Virus record (IMG/VR): IMGVR_UViG_3300025030_000038
Coordinates: 248,001 to 312,000 of that record
Source: a virus
Direction: 5' to 3' (one strand)
DNA: 64,000 bases
Shown here: positions 1-7,914 of the stretch, piece after piece
Layout: the number at the start of each line of letters is the position of its first letter
Position numbering within the stretch: the first letter of the stretch is position 1
Notes under the pieces: model-generated
What the model was told of the DNA's origin: nothing
Database searches by the model: none
The model's input: only the letters and a program-made list of their open reading frames with translations
Translations under genes and position numbers: made by a program

Positions 1-991
1 AATGTTTGTTGGTTTGAACATGGTTAGCACGAACGAACTTGGCAACTGAGGTACGGAATTTACGGAAGGGGAAAAAACCAGCGAGGCGGACCACGTAGCC
101 CTCCATAGGGTTGCCTTCAAATTGGTCCTGGTAGAGGCCCCGGATCAACCTCTCGTCCCATATCCCCTGGTAGAGAACCGGAACGGTGGGGAGATCGAGC
201 AGCCCCGCCCACAGGGCAGTCTCTTCCCAGGGGAGGCACTCGTTCTTTTCATCCCAAATCGAGAAGACTAGGAAGTACCCAGGAAGGTTCCGGTATTGGA
301 TTGAGTGCTTGGCGTAGACATTCTCGCCACAAATCCTCCAGCCTTTGGGGATCTCATGTTGGACGTTCGCCCACAGGGCTTTGATCCGGTCCCGTGATGG
401 GTGGGGGCCGGAGTCCAGAGACCGGGCATGTAGCCCCTCCCTGTAGAAGGTATGATTTTCCCCATCCATCTTAGTCGTAACCACGACCTGCTGTCCCTCG
501 AATGAACTCAAATCAGTCAGGACCCGGTCATCGTTAGTAGCCCCCGGGCTCCAAGGCAGGTGGAAGGTTCTTGGGTACTTGACCTTGCCTCGCTGTTCAA
601 ACAGGTGCAGGACGGGTTCTAGTGTTCGCTGAAGGGATTCATCCTCGAACAATTCCCCTTGCAGCCGGGTGCCGTCGGGCAGTACTGGGTTGGCCCATTT
701 GTCCCAGGTTTGGTCCACATCGAGGTGCTCAGGGAGTATTATGTCTGTGATACCACACCTAGTTCGCAGCGCCTCACATGAGATGAGGGTCTGCTCGGCC
801 AGTATGTGACAGGGACCACAAACAGTGGCCCCGTTGGCTAGGTAGTATCCACCATCACCCCAGAGAGATCGATCAAGAATGTGGTGAGCATCCACACCAG
901 GGTTCCCACACATGACACAACGGTGCCCATCCCGAGCGAAAACCTTCGCACGAAATGATTCCCTGTTCAGTAGTGTGTGGGGTGTGTTCAT
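1..991 (-). CDS. HNH domain-RNA ligase fusion (3' end off window)
   Basis: Partial gene, open to the left window edge; about 330 residues are visible. The C-terminal part is a nucleotidyltransferase-type RNA ligase (Rnl2/DRB0094-like): motif I TTKMDGEN places the AMP-accepting lysine near residue 174, a motif III-like YFLVFSIWDE follows, then motif IV EGYVVR and motif V AKFVRANH. Such enzymes seal nicked RNA through ligase-AMP and RNA-AMP intermediates, often to repair tRNA cut by host defence. The first ~80 residues form an HNH-like zinc domain: CVMC (25-28), HH (36-37), N53 and CGPCH (58-62). The start at 991 lies 8 nt after the stop of the GHKL-zincin gene, so the two are co-transcribed. 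The fusion of a possible nuclease with a ligase is unusual. Ligase assignment is strong; nuclease activity of the N-domain is inferred. Confidence 0.85.
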   Translation of the reverse strand, partial: MNTPHTLLNRESFRAKVFARDGHRCVMCGNPGVDAHHILDRSLWGDGGYYLANGATVCGPCHILAEQTLISCEALRTRCGITDIILPEHLDVDQTWDKWANPVLPDGTRLQGELFEDESLQRTLEPVLHLFEQRGKVKYPRTFHLPWSPGATNDDRVLTDLSSFEGQQVVVTTKMDGENHTFYREGLHARSLDSGPHPSRDRIKALWANVQHEIPKGWRICGENVYAKHSIQYRNLPGYFLVFSIWDEKNECLPWEETALWAGLLDLPTVPVLYQGIWDERLIRGLYQDQFEGNPMEGYVVRLAGFFPFRKFRTSVAKFVRANHVQTNKH

Positions 992-999
992 GTTGGGAG

Positions 1000-2457
1000 T
1001 TAGCTGGCCTTGAACTGATCGAATGCCGAGGGCTCCCGTCGAGCCAGATCCGCCAGTTTTGCCCCGAGCTTACAGAGGGCATCATAGTAATCCGTACTGA
1101 GGTGATCGGGGCATTCATTGTGCCCAAACTCATGAATGATCAGCTCGTCCACATCCACGCAGGGGCCCTTGTTGAACCATGCGTGCCCCAAGCGTCCCAG
1201 ATTCAGGGTGAGCACCCCACTCGGCCCGAAGGTAGCCCCGAAGGGCCACCCCACGTCACAGACGACCCTCACCGTGATCTGACGTCGCAGCAACTTGTGC
1301 CCCAACCACTCGGCATAGGCCACCGTGTTCTGGATCCCGGGGGTCCACTTTGATGGGTCCAAGAGCGTCAGGGGGGCCCCTCCAGAGGTGTAAGGCTTGG
1401 CTGAGGGGGAGAGTTGCCCCGCGGGCAGGGCAACCCCCGCCAGCTTGATATTGACCCACTGTTCGCGTGTGAAGGACCCACCGGGGATCAAGTTGTATCC
1501 CTCAGACACCAGCCGCTTGTTGGCCTCCGTGTCAGTCGGGTCATAAATGGCAGCCTTCTCACCGAAGCGACCCTGAACCACCTGCTTGACCGCCCCCCGG
1601 CTCACATCAGGACTCGCCAGAGCATCCGCCACCCAGGTAGCACTGGAATCGGTCTCAGCCAGGAACCCGTGCATCTCATTGAGCACAGCAGTTCGCAGTA
1701 CCCTCAGGTAGGAAGGGGTCACATTGTCCCGGTCCATGTTGAGTGGGATTTTCTGCTGGATGTCGATATCCCATTTATCTCCCGTTTCAACCACCGGGAT
1801 CCCCATCTCGTAGAGGGTGGGTGCATCACCCGGCTTGGGGTCATAGACATGGACATCCGTCTGTCGCTTGGAGGGACGGAGGATACCTTCCCCATCAGCG
1901 GAGACCGTGGGCAGTGTAACCTTGAAGCTGGCCAGGGGCTTCCTGGTCAGAAGGGGGCCCTCGTTGAAAGTGGTAGCAATGTGCTGGGGAGGGAGGAGGC
2001 GCAGGACCTCATTACACACCTCTGCATACTCTGCCCGAGTCATCCGGATCAGTCCCCGGAAAGTGGACCCATGTGTGGTTCGCTCCCGGAGGGTGCGGCG
2101 TTCCCCGTTCTCGTTGAACTCGAAGCCTCCCGTGGTGGACACGATCTTTGCCTCGCGGCACAGGGCCAGGACCAGCTTCTCTCCCAGGTTGAAGCGCCCA
2201 CGCTTCGAGGGGTCATCCTTCTTGGTGCTCTCGGCGAAGAGCGTGAAGGCATGGGACAGATCCCTGAACCCATCAGGGTTATCATCGACCACTACCAGCT
2301 CCGCTTCCGCCCGGTTCGGCACAGGGGTGAGGGTGACATCCACCTTGGTGGTGTTCTCATCCCAGGCGTTCTGGATCAGCTCGAACACCGCGAAGGACTT
2401 CCCCCGTTGATCCAAGAGCTTGGCGAGACCTTGCTTGTTGACTTCGAACCAGCCCAT
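1000..2457 (-). CDS. GHKL ATPase-zincin fusion protein
   Basis: A 485-residue protein of unknown role. The N-terminus has the Bergerat (GHKL) ATP-binding fold: N-box ELIQNAWDEN with E26 and N30, a G1-like DDNPDGF, a G2-like GRFNLGEK and a G3-like HGSTF. The C-terminal ~130 residues carry a zincin motif HEFGHNECPDH beginning near H442, with H442 and H446 as likely zinc ligands and E443 as the catalytic base. This resembles MORC/Hsp90-like ATPases coupled to a metallopeptidase. The TAGGAGATATC ribosome-binding site ends just upstream of the ATG at 2457, and the HNH-RNA ligase follows in the same operon. A role in processing or disarming host proteins is only a guess; the two domain assignments rest on visible motifs. 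Confidence 0.75.
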   Translation of the reverse strand: MGWFEVNKQGLAKLLDQRGKSFAVFELIQNAWDENTTKVDVTLTPVPNRAEAELVVVDDNPDGFRDLSHAFTLFAESTKKDDPSKRGRFNLGEKLVLALCREAKIVSTTGGFEFNENGERRTLRERTTHGSTFRGLIRMTRAEYAEVCNEVLRLLPPQHIATTFNEGPLLTRKPLASFKVTLPTVSADGEGILRPSKRQTDVHVYDPKPGDAPTLYEMGIPVVETGDKWDIDIQQKIPLNMDRDNVTPSYLRVLRTAVLNEMHGFLAETDSSATWVADALASPDVSRGAVKQVVQGRFGEKAAIYDPTDTEANKRLVSEGYNLIPGGSFTREQWVNIKLAGVALPAGQLSPSAKPYTSGGAPLTLLDPSKWTPGIQNTVAYAEWLGHKLLRRQITVRVVCDVGWPFGATFGPSGVLTLNLGRLGHAWFNKGPCVDVDELIIHEFGHNECPDHLSTDYYDALCKLGAKLADLARREPSAFDQFKAS

Positions 2458-2476
2458 GGTGATATCTCCTACACCC

Positions 2477-2561
2477 CCTATCGGTACCAGGGAGACAATT
2501 TTTAGGGAAATCGACGGACGGGCCAGATTTCCCTAAAAAATTGCCCCCTCGTGCCGATAGG
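2477..2561. repeat. 36-nt-arm inverted repeat in divergent intergenic region
   Basis: The arms 2477-2512 and 2526-2561 are complementary at about 30 of 36 positions around a 13-nt centre. The inner 14 bases (TTTTTAGGGAAATC) and the outer eight (CCTATCGG) are perfect. It fills the gap between two divergently transcribed genes, and its right arm ends inside the likely ribosome-binding site of the plus-strand gene. It could be a shared operator, a cruciform/origin element or an RNA hairpin leader for either gene. It is not a classic terminator, because both flanking genes point away from it. Confidence 0.7.
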
Positions 2562-2565
2562 ATGT

Positions 2566-2862
2566 ATGACCATCGCAACAACAATCCTCGCCCAGCTCGG
2601 CAGTTCCAACCGTCTCACGGCCATGATCGGAGCCAAGCTGTTTCTCGACTGTGGCAACGGACTTCGGTTCAAGTTCACGGCCAAGGCGAAGAACCGGAGC
2701 AATTGCATTGCTGTCACCCTTGACCCTACAGACACCTACACGGTGGTCTTCAATAGGATCCACGGGACCAACGTGACGGAAGTCTCTAGTCACTCGGATG
2801 TGTATGCAGACGGGCTGCGCTCCCTGATAGAGGATGAGACGGGGCTGTACCTAGCACTCTAG
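2566..2862 (+). CDS. conserved small phage protein
   Basis: A 98-residue protein of a type I recognise as recurrent in tailed phages (MTIATTILAQLG start, then a beta-rich core ending in YADGLRSLIEDETGLYL), with no assigned function. An in-frame GTG lies 15 nt upstream at 2551. The ATG at 2566 is preferred because relatives usually begin with MT-AT-IL and because AGGA precedes it. It is transcribed away from the GHKL-zincin gene from the inverted-repeat region and converges on the metallopeptidase-like gene that ends at 2888. No membrane segment or catalytic motif is visible. Confidence 0.65.
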   Translation: MTIATTILAQLGSSNRLTAMIGAKLFLDCGNGLRFKFTAKAKNRSNCIAVTLDPTDTYTVVFNRIHGTNVTEVSSHSDVYADGLRSLIEDETGLYLAL

Positions 2863-2887
2863 TTCATCCGTTGCCAGCCGGTAGGCC

Positions 2888-4252
2888 TCAGCGAAGGATG
2901 GGGACTTCATCTGCTAGTCCAGATATCGGTTGAAATCGGTTGAAGGCAGAGGCTACCCGGATTTCCCCGGGGAGGATAGTCTCCAGCCAGGACAGAACCT
3001 GTTGGTGAACGGCCCTGGGGCCGTAGGCAACCAGCATCCCTACAGCCTCACAGAAGGCCTCCTCGGGGTTCTTGGTGGCGTATCCAGTGATGGGATGGGA
3101 GGGGACTTGGGTGGTCCAGCCATGCTGCTCAGCAAACTCCCGGATGTCCTCTTTGGTGGACCACCCGTACTCACGCTCCATGCCTTCAACCTGTAAGGCA
3201 AGGATGGGGTCCACAAGAGCCATTCTCTCGAACCAGCTAAAGAATCGCTCCCCATCTTTCCAGACATCCAGTAGAGATCTGAGATCCAGGGTACCCAGGT
3301 CTTGTTTAAGAGCGGTTACCCAGAAGCGTTTGTCCTGTTCAGACAGATACACCTTGTAGACATGGTGCCCCATCTCATGGGCAAATACATGAGCGTACGC
3401 TTTTGGCCCCCCAGTGACCACACAGACATTGATATGGTCCCTCTCGTAGGTACCTCCAACATCTAGGGAGTTGCACTGGTCAGAGTCAAAATCAAATGGT
3501 AGTTTGGCCGACCCAAGCAACAAAGGGAAGACCTTAGAGGCTCTGGCCCGATAGATCTTGAGACCCTCTTTGAGAGGCTCAATATGGGAGTCACCGCGTT
3601 GACCCGGGTGCAGGGTTACATCAAACCCTTCAATTCTCTGGGTGTAACTTTGCTGTTCCTCTCTGGTGGGAGTGATACCCTCTCGGCTATCTATCCACTT
3701 CTGGTAACCTCCAAGAGCATCCCATGCCTCACGGGCTTCTCGCTTGACCCTATCTGCCCACTTCTTTTTCCCACTCTCCCATTGCTCCAAACTGGTTGCT
3801 TGGGCCTGTTCTTGGGAAATATCTCGATAACCCCGCCACTTGTCAATAATGGCCGCCGGATACTCATATGGCATTGAACCCAACGCTGAGTAGAGACCCC
3901 AGTATCCCTTGCGAATATCCTTTTCCCAACTCTTAACCCATCCATCAACCTTATCAACTTCCCACTTTCGCCATTCCGTGGACCCACCTAACCACATCCG
4001 GATATTGACTGTCAGATTCTTGAGGATGCCTTTGACCGTAGTATCATAGTATTCCCGCCAGACTTTGACCCCACTGTGGAGCTTCTCAAGGTCCTGGTAG
4101 GTCTTCACCCGATCCACATTTTTCAACAGGGTCAAGAAGTCTTTGCGGAGGTTCTCAATGGTGGCGGCATCAAATGCCACGTCCATCGCAGATAGGTAAC
4201 GACCAGCTACCCGGAGGGACAGGTACCGGTCAACAAGGGTCTGGGGGGGCAT
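2888..4252 (-). CDS. zincin-type metallopeptidase-like protein
   Basis: A 454-residue protein with a zinc-peptidase active site HEMGHH starting at H292. A likely third ligand lies in NPEEAFCEAVG about 110 residues later (E398/E402 region), the gluzincin spacing seen in virion- and toxin-associated zincins. The N-terminal ~230 residues are helical, charged and rich in Trp/Lys, without a signal peptide. It runs opposite to its neighbours on both sides (convergent with 2566-2862, divergent from 4304-4855). Possible roles are a virion-delivered protease or processing of structural proteins. The peptidase fold is well supported; its substrate is unknown. Confidence 0.7.
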   Translation of the reverse strand: MPPQTLVDRYLSLRVAGRYLSAMDVAFDAATIENLRKDFLTLLKNVDRVKTYQDLEKLHSGVKVWREYYDTTVKGILKNLTVNIRMWLGGSTEWRKWEVDKVDGWVKSWEKDIRKGYWGLYSALGSMPYEYPAAIIDKWRGYRDISQEQAQATSLEQWESGKKKWADRVKREAREAWDALGGYQKWIDSREGITPTREEQQSYTQRIEGFDVTLHPGQRGDSHIEPLKEGLKIYRARASKVFPLLLGSAKLPFDFDSDQCNSLDVGGTYERDHINVCVVTGGPKAYAHVFAHEMGHHVYKVYLSEQDKRFWVTALKQDLGTLDLRSLLDVWKDGERFFSWFERMALVDPILALQVEGMEREYGWSTKEDIREFAEQHGWTTQVPSHPITGYATKNPEEAFCEAVGMLVAYGPRAVHQQVLSWLETILPGEIRVASAFNRFQPISGLADEVPILR

Positions 4253-4303
4253 TCTGGTATTGGGGGCCTAATAGGCTCTCTATAGCCTGCCACAGGTACC
4301 ACC

Positions 4304-4855
4304 ATGCCAGCTGACGTTGATCGCTATGTCCAAGAAGGAAAAGACCAGGGGATGCCTGAAGATAAGGCGTGGGCAATAGCCTGGAGCCGGTTCTGCCGAA
4401 AAACCCCTGAAAGTGACCATTGCCACAAGGATGAGTACTTCGATGGCAATGGGAAGGGCAAGGAAGCCAGTGCCGAGAAGGTCGCCTTCAGGCACCTTCT
4501 GGAGGGGGCCGCCACCCCCAAGGTTGCTGGGTCGGCCAAGCTAGACCCTAAGGTCCGCCGTGACACCAACCAAAGTCTTCTTAGGGCTGGTCTGGATGGC
4601 AATTCCAGGTTCCGGTCTACTGGTCAGGCCCTGGCAGCCATCGCTGATACCCTGGCCGACAATGGCCTTGAGTTGGGAGAAGCCGTCCAGGCATTCGATG
4701 TGAAGGCCCCTGAGGGTCGGATTACTCTAGATTTGGCCATCATGAATGAAGAGGACCCCTTCCGGCCAGTGGACATCTTCAATTCTATGCTAGCCTTCCA
4801 CTGGTCTTCTGCAACAGATACTGGAGGAATTGAAGCTGTGGCGTATCTAAGTTAG
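4304..4855 (+). CDS. hypothetical phage protein with YVQEGKDQG-type N-terminus
   Basis: A 183-residue protein. The first ~45 residues (MPADVDRYVQEGKDQGMPED, then KAWAIAWSRFCR and a Cys/His pair) match an N-terminal module common at the front of phage virion and processing proteins, often followed by unrelated domains. The remainder is not recognised; it ends in an acidic, mixed alpha/beta stretch with no catalytic motif. The start ATG at 4304 is preceded by CACAGGTACC. It stands alone between the divergent zincin gene and the first TnpB element. Confidence 0.6.
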   Translation: MPADVDRYVQEGKDQGMPEDKAWAIAWSRFCRKTPESDHCHKDEYFDGNGKGKEASAEKVAFRHLLEGAATPKVAGSAKLDPKVRRDTNQSLLRAGLDGNSRFRSTGQALAAIADTLADNGLELGEAVQAFDVKAPEGRITLDLAIMNEEDPFRPVDIFNSMLAFHWSSATDTGGIEAVAYLS

Positions 4856-4886
4856 GCGACCGCTTCAAGACCACCATTCTCTAGGG

Positions 4887-4902
4887 TTGTCAACAGTACA
4901 CC
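4887..4902. repeat. 16-nt direct repeat, left copy, flanking tnpB copy 1
   Basis: TTGTCAACAGTACACC here recurs with one change as TTGTCAACGGTACACC at 6432-6447, immediately after the stop of the first tnpB. The repeats bracket a 1.5-kb segment. IS200/IS605 elements do not normally make target duplications, so either recombination placed the segment or the right-hand copy is part of the omega-RNA guide and the left copy is a matching site. Confidence 0.6.
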
Positions 4903-4932
4903 ATAATATCCTCAATTATCCTCATTTGACCA

Positions 4933-4950
4933 CAGGTGGAATCGTACCTG
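4933..4950 (+). repeat. small hairpin in the possible left end of tnpB element 1
   Basis: CAGGT-ggaatcgt-ACCTG forms a 5-bp stem with an 8-nt loop about 45 nt upstream of the tnpB start. Left ends of IS605-family elements carry subterminal hairpins, so it may mark the left end, but the stem is short and could be chance. Confidence 0.3.
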
Positions 4951-4993
4951 ACCCTCAATACCTACCTTATAGCTTACCCTTAACTGTAGAGAC

Positions 4994-6430
4994 ATGAAGG
5001 CCAGGATCACATTATTGGACCCCGAAACCAATTCGGGGAAGGTTCACCAACTAGACTTACTCCATGCGGAGCATATCCAGTACGTCCAATCGTGTGTCAC
5101 CCTCATGGTATCCAACCGAATCTTCAACGTCCTCCCCTCAGGTCGGAAATCCTACTTCCCAACCTCAGAGACACTCTCTTCCCAATTGGTCAAAAATGCT
5201 CAAGCTCAAGCAGTCGAGTTGGTTCATGGTTGGGTCAACGGAGTTTACGGTCGAACCCTCAAGGCCAAGATCACGGGTCTTAAGGAAGACGGAACCTACA
5301 ACGATCTTGATGCCCTTCAGCTCTACACAATTGGGAAGTACCGGCTGACCCACGGAGGGAAATTCGGGAAGGGGACGATCTCTCAAGAACTCGTTGACTT
5401 GTATTGGTCTTGGGTTTGGGATCCAGAAATTGTCGGGAATCCCCCAACCATCAGTGAACGATTCCCCCTGCGATTCACGGAGATGACTTGCACATTCAGG
5501 GAATCCGGAGCATCTCATTTTCACGGTTGGTGGCTCAAATTCTCCTCCCTGACTCGCTACAAAACCATCTTCCTTCCCCTCAAAGAGTCCCCCTTTCTTC
5601 GTAAACGCAAGGATGTCCAGCTGACCGTCCTGGCCGCGAAGCGCCCAGACGGTCATTGGACCTTCCAATTCTCTGAGAAGTCAGAAGATCCGGTTCTCGA
5701 TGGTTCGGCTGGCAAGTTGGGGATTGATGTTGGCTTGAATGTGTTGGCAGCAACCTCAAGTGGAACCCTCTACGGTCAACGATTCAAAGCCAAGTTCAAC
5801 CGACTGAAGAAGCGGGTAGATACGGCCCGAGCTAATAGGAAACGACAAGGGTTCCTGGAGGACTCCAGACGCCTTTGGGCCTTAGAGCGGAGGCTCTCCG
5901 GCCAGATCAAGACGGCAACGAACACGATAGCCAACCAGCTCGTCAAGAGCCACCCAAACACGACCTTTGTGGTTGAGGATTTGGATCTTTCCAGTGCACC
6001 AGGATCAAAAAGGTTTGCCTACAGGGCTCTCCAATCGAGCTTGGAGAGGAAGGCCGTCACCCTCAAGGTGAATCCGGCTTATACGAGTCAGGAGTGTCCT
6101 TCGTGTCATTTCGTTTCCCGGAGTAACCGTAGGGGAGTAAAGTTTGTCTGCCAGAGTTGTGGCAGAAAGAGTCATGCAGATTTCGTTGGGGGGTTGAATG
6201 TGCTCAGACGTTCTGAGGAAAAACACATCAACCTAAAGACCCCACCGAAATCGGTGAAAGCGATCTTGGATGAAAGGCACCGCTTGCGGTTCAGATCACC
6301 GAGATCCCTGTTAGTTGGAGCTCACACCGATGAGCCCGGAGCTTACTGTGACGTTACTGAGAAGATCAGAACCCGCATAGCTTCAAAACAACCGATACCC
6401 GTTCGTCCCTCACGGGATAAACACGTATAG
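4994..6430 (+). CDS. tnpB: TnpB-family RNA-guided nuclease, copy 1
   Basis: A 478-residue TnpB-like protein of a lineage distinct from the other copies in the window. RuvC I is GIDVGLNVLAATS, RuvC II is FVVEDLDL, and the zinc finger CPSC...CQSCG is followed by RuvC III HADFVGGLNVLRR; all three acidic residues are present, so it is probably active. The N-terminal ~230 residues would form the wedge/REC region binding omega-RNA. No TnpA (Y1 transposase) gene accompanies it, so it may be non-autonomous or domesticated. The coding 3' end contains several hairpins (for example CACCG-aaat-CGGTG near 6243), as expected where the omega-RNA overlaps the gene. A 16-nt repeat at 6432 matches a site at 4887 upstream of its own start. 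Confidence 0.85.
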   Translation: MKARITLLDPETNSGKVHQLDLLHAEHIQYVQSCVTLMVSNRIFNVLPSGRKSYFPTSETLSSQLVKNAQAQAVELVHGWVNGVYGRTLKAKITGLKEDGTYNDLDALQLYTIGKYRLTHGGKFGKGTISQELVDLYWSWVWDPEIVGNPPTISERFPLRFTEMTCTFRESGASHFHGWWLKFSSLTRYKTIFLPLKESPFLRKRKDVQLTVLAAKRPDGHWTFQFSEKSEDPVLDGSAGKLGIDVGLNVLAATSSGTLYGQRFKAKFNRLKKRVDTARANRKRQGFLEDSRRLWALERRLSGQIKTATNTIANQLVKSHPNTTFVVEDLDLSSAPGSKRFAYRALQSSLERKAVTLKVNPAYTSQECPSCHFVSRSNRRGVKFVCQSCGRKSHADFVGGLNVLRRSEEKHINLKTPPKSVKAILDERHRLRFRSPRSLLVGAHTDEPGAYCDVTEKIRTRIASKQPIPVRPSRDKHV

Positions 6431-6431
6431 A

Positions 6432-6447
6432 TTGTCAACGGTACACC
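6432..6447. repeat. 16-nt direct repeat, right copy
   Basis: TTGTCAACGGTACACC begins 2 nt after the stop of tnpB copy 1 and matches 4887-4902 at 15 of 16 positions. Homology to tnpB copy 3 begins only at about 6460, so the repeat is not part of the truncated tnpB copy 2 itself. Confidence 0.6.
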
Positions 6448-6459
6448 CCAACCATTGGA

Positions 6460-7233
6460 AGGATCCTCAAGGCTACCGTTTCCGAACGAGCAGGTAGGTG
6501 GTTTGTATCGGTTCAGGTCGAGATGGACCAACCAATCCTTGGAGTACTTCCCAATCACGTCATTGGGGTGGACGTAGGGATCAAGAGTTTGGCGGTAACG
6601 AGTGATGGAGAGGTGTTTGAGAACCCGAAAGCACTCAAGGCAGCGGAGAAGAAGCTCCGTCAACTCAGCAAATCGGTGTCACGTAAGGTAAAAGGATCGA
6701 ACAACAGGAAGAAGGCAGCTGCCAAACTAGCAAGGCAGCATTATCGAGTCAGCAATATCAGGAAGGATACAATCCACAAAGCTACCTCTGCGATAACCAA
6801 GCAGGCTAGAGTTGTTGTGATTGAGTCCCTCAATATCTCAGGAATGATGAAGAACCGGAAGCTCTCCAAAGCCCTATCGGATGCTGGATTGGGGGAGTTC
6901 CACCGACAGATAACCTACAAGGTAGCTTGGTCTGGTGGTCAACTCATTCGAGCAGACCGGTTCTTCCCGTCGAGTAAGACCTGTTCCAAGTGTGGGCAGG
7001 TTAACCAAGCTCTTACCTTATCGGACCGAGTGTTCAGGTGTCCTAGTTGTGATTTCACGATAGATAGGGACCTGAATGCGGCTCTTAACCTAAAGAAACT
7101 GACGGGGAGTTACCCCGTGTCAGCTTGCTGTCCTGGAAGCTCTGGTTGGATCCCTGAGGAACCAACGAAACTGCCGGTTGGGCAAGCACCAAACTGCATG
7201 TATCCTACCTCAACGGGTGGGATAAATGCGTAA
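6460..7233 (+). pseudogene. tnpB: 5'-truncated tnpB, copy 2 (RuvC half only)
   Basis: Sequence closely related to tnpB copy 3 (54051-55352) starts at about 6460, corresponding to the RILKATVSE-AGRWFVSVQVE region. Everything encoding the N-terminal omega-RNA-binding half is missing. The longest translatable part begins at ATG 6523 (236 residues). The RuvC triad is intact (GVDVGIKSLAVTSDG, VVVIESLNISGMMK, zinc finger CSKCG...CPSC, DRDLNAALNL). The 3' structured region is also retained, with compensatory base changes relative to copy 3. The frame has stayed open, so either the truncation is recent or a RuvC-only product is made. Without the N-terminal lobes it is unlikely to cut DNA by itself. 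Confidence 0.8.
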
Positions 7234-7248
7234 GCTTTGGATAACGGA
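7093..7248 (+). ncRNA. candidate omega-RNA of tnpB copy 2
   Basis: The 3' end of the truncated copy folds into hairpins with conserved loops: CGGGG-AGTTA-CCCCG (7103-7117) and GTTGG-A-TCC-CTGA-GGA-A-CCAAC (7145-7166). Copy 3 has the same hairpins with paired substitutions, which indicates selection for RNA structure rather than protein. Both copies end with GGATAACGGA (here 7239-7248), which I take as the element's right boundary. The guide would then begin at 7249 (ATTGATGGTCCTCCAAAG). Structure is inferred by eye; the role follows from what is known of TnpB. Confidence 0.6.
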
Positions 7249-7501
7249 ATTGATGGTCCTCCAAAGCCTTGGTGTACAGGGTCAGGGAATCCTGAAGAGG
7301 TTTGAGTTCCAGTGCCTTTGCTTCTATCTTCACTTGGAGAGACTTGATTTCATCCTCAAGGCACTTCAGGCATAGGGACGAATTCCCGATGGTATCCAGG
7401 CTACTGCAGTCATCCCAGTCCATATAGCCATCGAAAACCCTGCCCTGACAATGTATTCGAAGTAGCACCACCAATTCCTGACTCTTAGGCGGTGAATACA
7501 T
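7205..7501 (-). CDS. hypothetical protein, 3' end overwritten by tnpB element
   Basis: A 98-residue protein with a CLKC motif (possible zinc knuckle half) followed by a heptad-like stretch EDEIKSLQVKIEAKALELKP, suggesting a short coiled coil. Its last ~14 codons lie inside the right end of tnpB copy 2 on the opposite strand (boundary near 7248). The native C-terminus was therefore replaced when the element arrived or when the region was rearranged. The ATG at 7501 is just downstream of the 7504 stop of the preceding gene, so it belongs to the minus operon that starts upstream. Function unknown. Confidence 0.55.
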   Translation of the reverse strand: MYSPPKSQELVVLLRIHCQGRVFDGYMDWDDCSSLDTIGNSSLCLKCLEDEIKSLQVKIEAKALELKPLQDSLTLYTKALEDHQFRYPKLTHLSHPLR

Positions 7502-7503
7502 GT

Positions 7504-7914
7504 CTAAGGCTCTGTTGTTACTTCTGGGGCCACTCCCGTGGGGGCATCATCGGGTTCCTTTGTGGCAGCCTCGCCGCCTGCTACGGGTGGCATTCCCACC
7601 AAAACGGTGATCCCCAGCTTACGGAACCTCTTCATGGCTGCCCGACGTGACGCCCGGTTACCTGACCGCATCTGGAAGAATAGGAGCTGCTTCTCCGTGT
7701 CATCCAACTGCATGAGCTTGGACTTCGTGGCAATCAGGCGCACATCCCCTACTGCCAAAGGCTTGGTCACCTCAAGGGGCTCAATCGGTCCCAGGGTGCC
7801 ATTGTTATTGAGGGTCTGTTCCTTGGGAGTGTTTCCCTTGACACGCTCGGGAATGTCCGCCAGCTCCACGGTTCCTAGAATGGTTTGTTGGGGCGTGCTA
7901 CTGATGGTCTGCAT
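7504..7914 (-). CDS. hypothetical protein
   Basis: A 136-residue protein, start overlapping the 3' end of the lipoprotein gene by 17 nt. The N-terminal ~60 residues are polar and low in secondary-structure signal. A central basic helix (RSGNRASRRAAMKRFRKLG) is followed by a short hydrophobic stretch and an acidic, Pro/Thr/Glu-rich tail (DDAPTGVAPEVTTEP). It may bind nucleic acid through the basic segment, but no family is recognised. Confidence 0.55.
   Translation of the reverse strand: MQTISSTPQQTILGTVELADIPERVKGNTPKEQTLNNNGTLGPIEPLEVTKPLAVGDVRLIATKSKLMQLDDTEKQLLFFQMRSGNRASRRAAMKRFRKLGITVLVGMPPVAGGEAATKEPDDAPTGVAPEVTTEP

Noticed and set aside
1414-2505. 363-residue plus-strand ORF
   Set aside because: Lies wholly opposite the GHKL-zincin gene, whose motifs are clear. 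The plus frame shows no family motif and is rich in Gly/Pro/His as antisense frames are.
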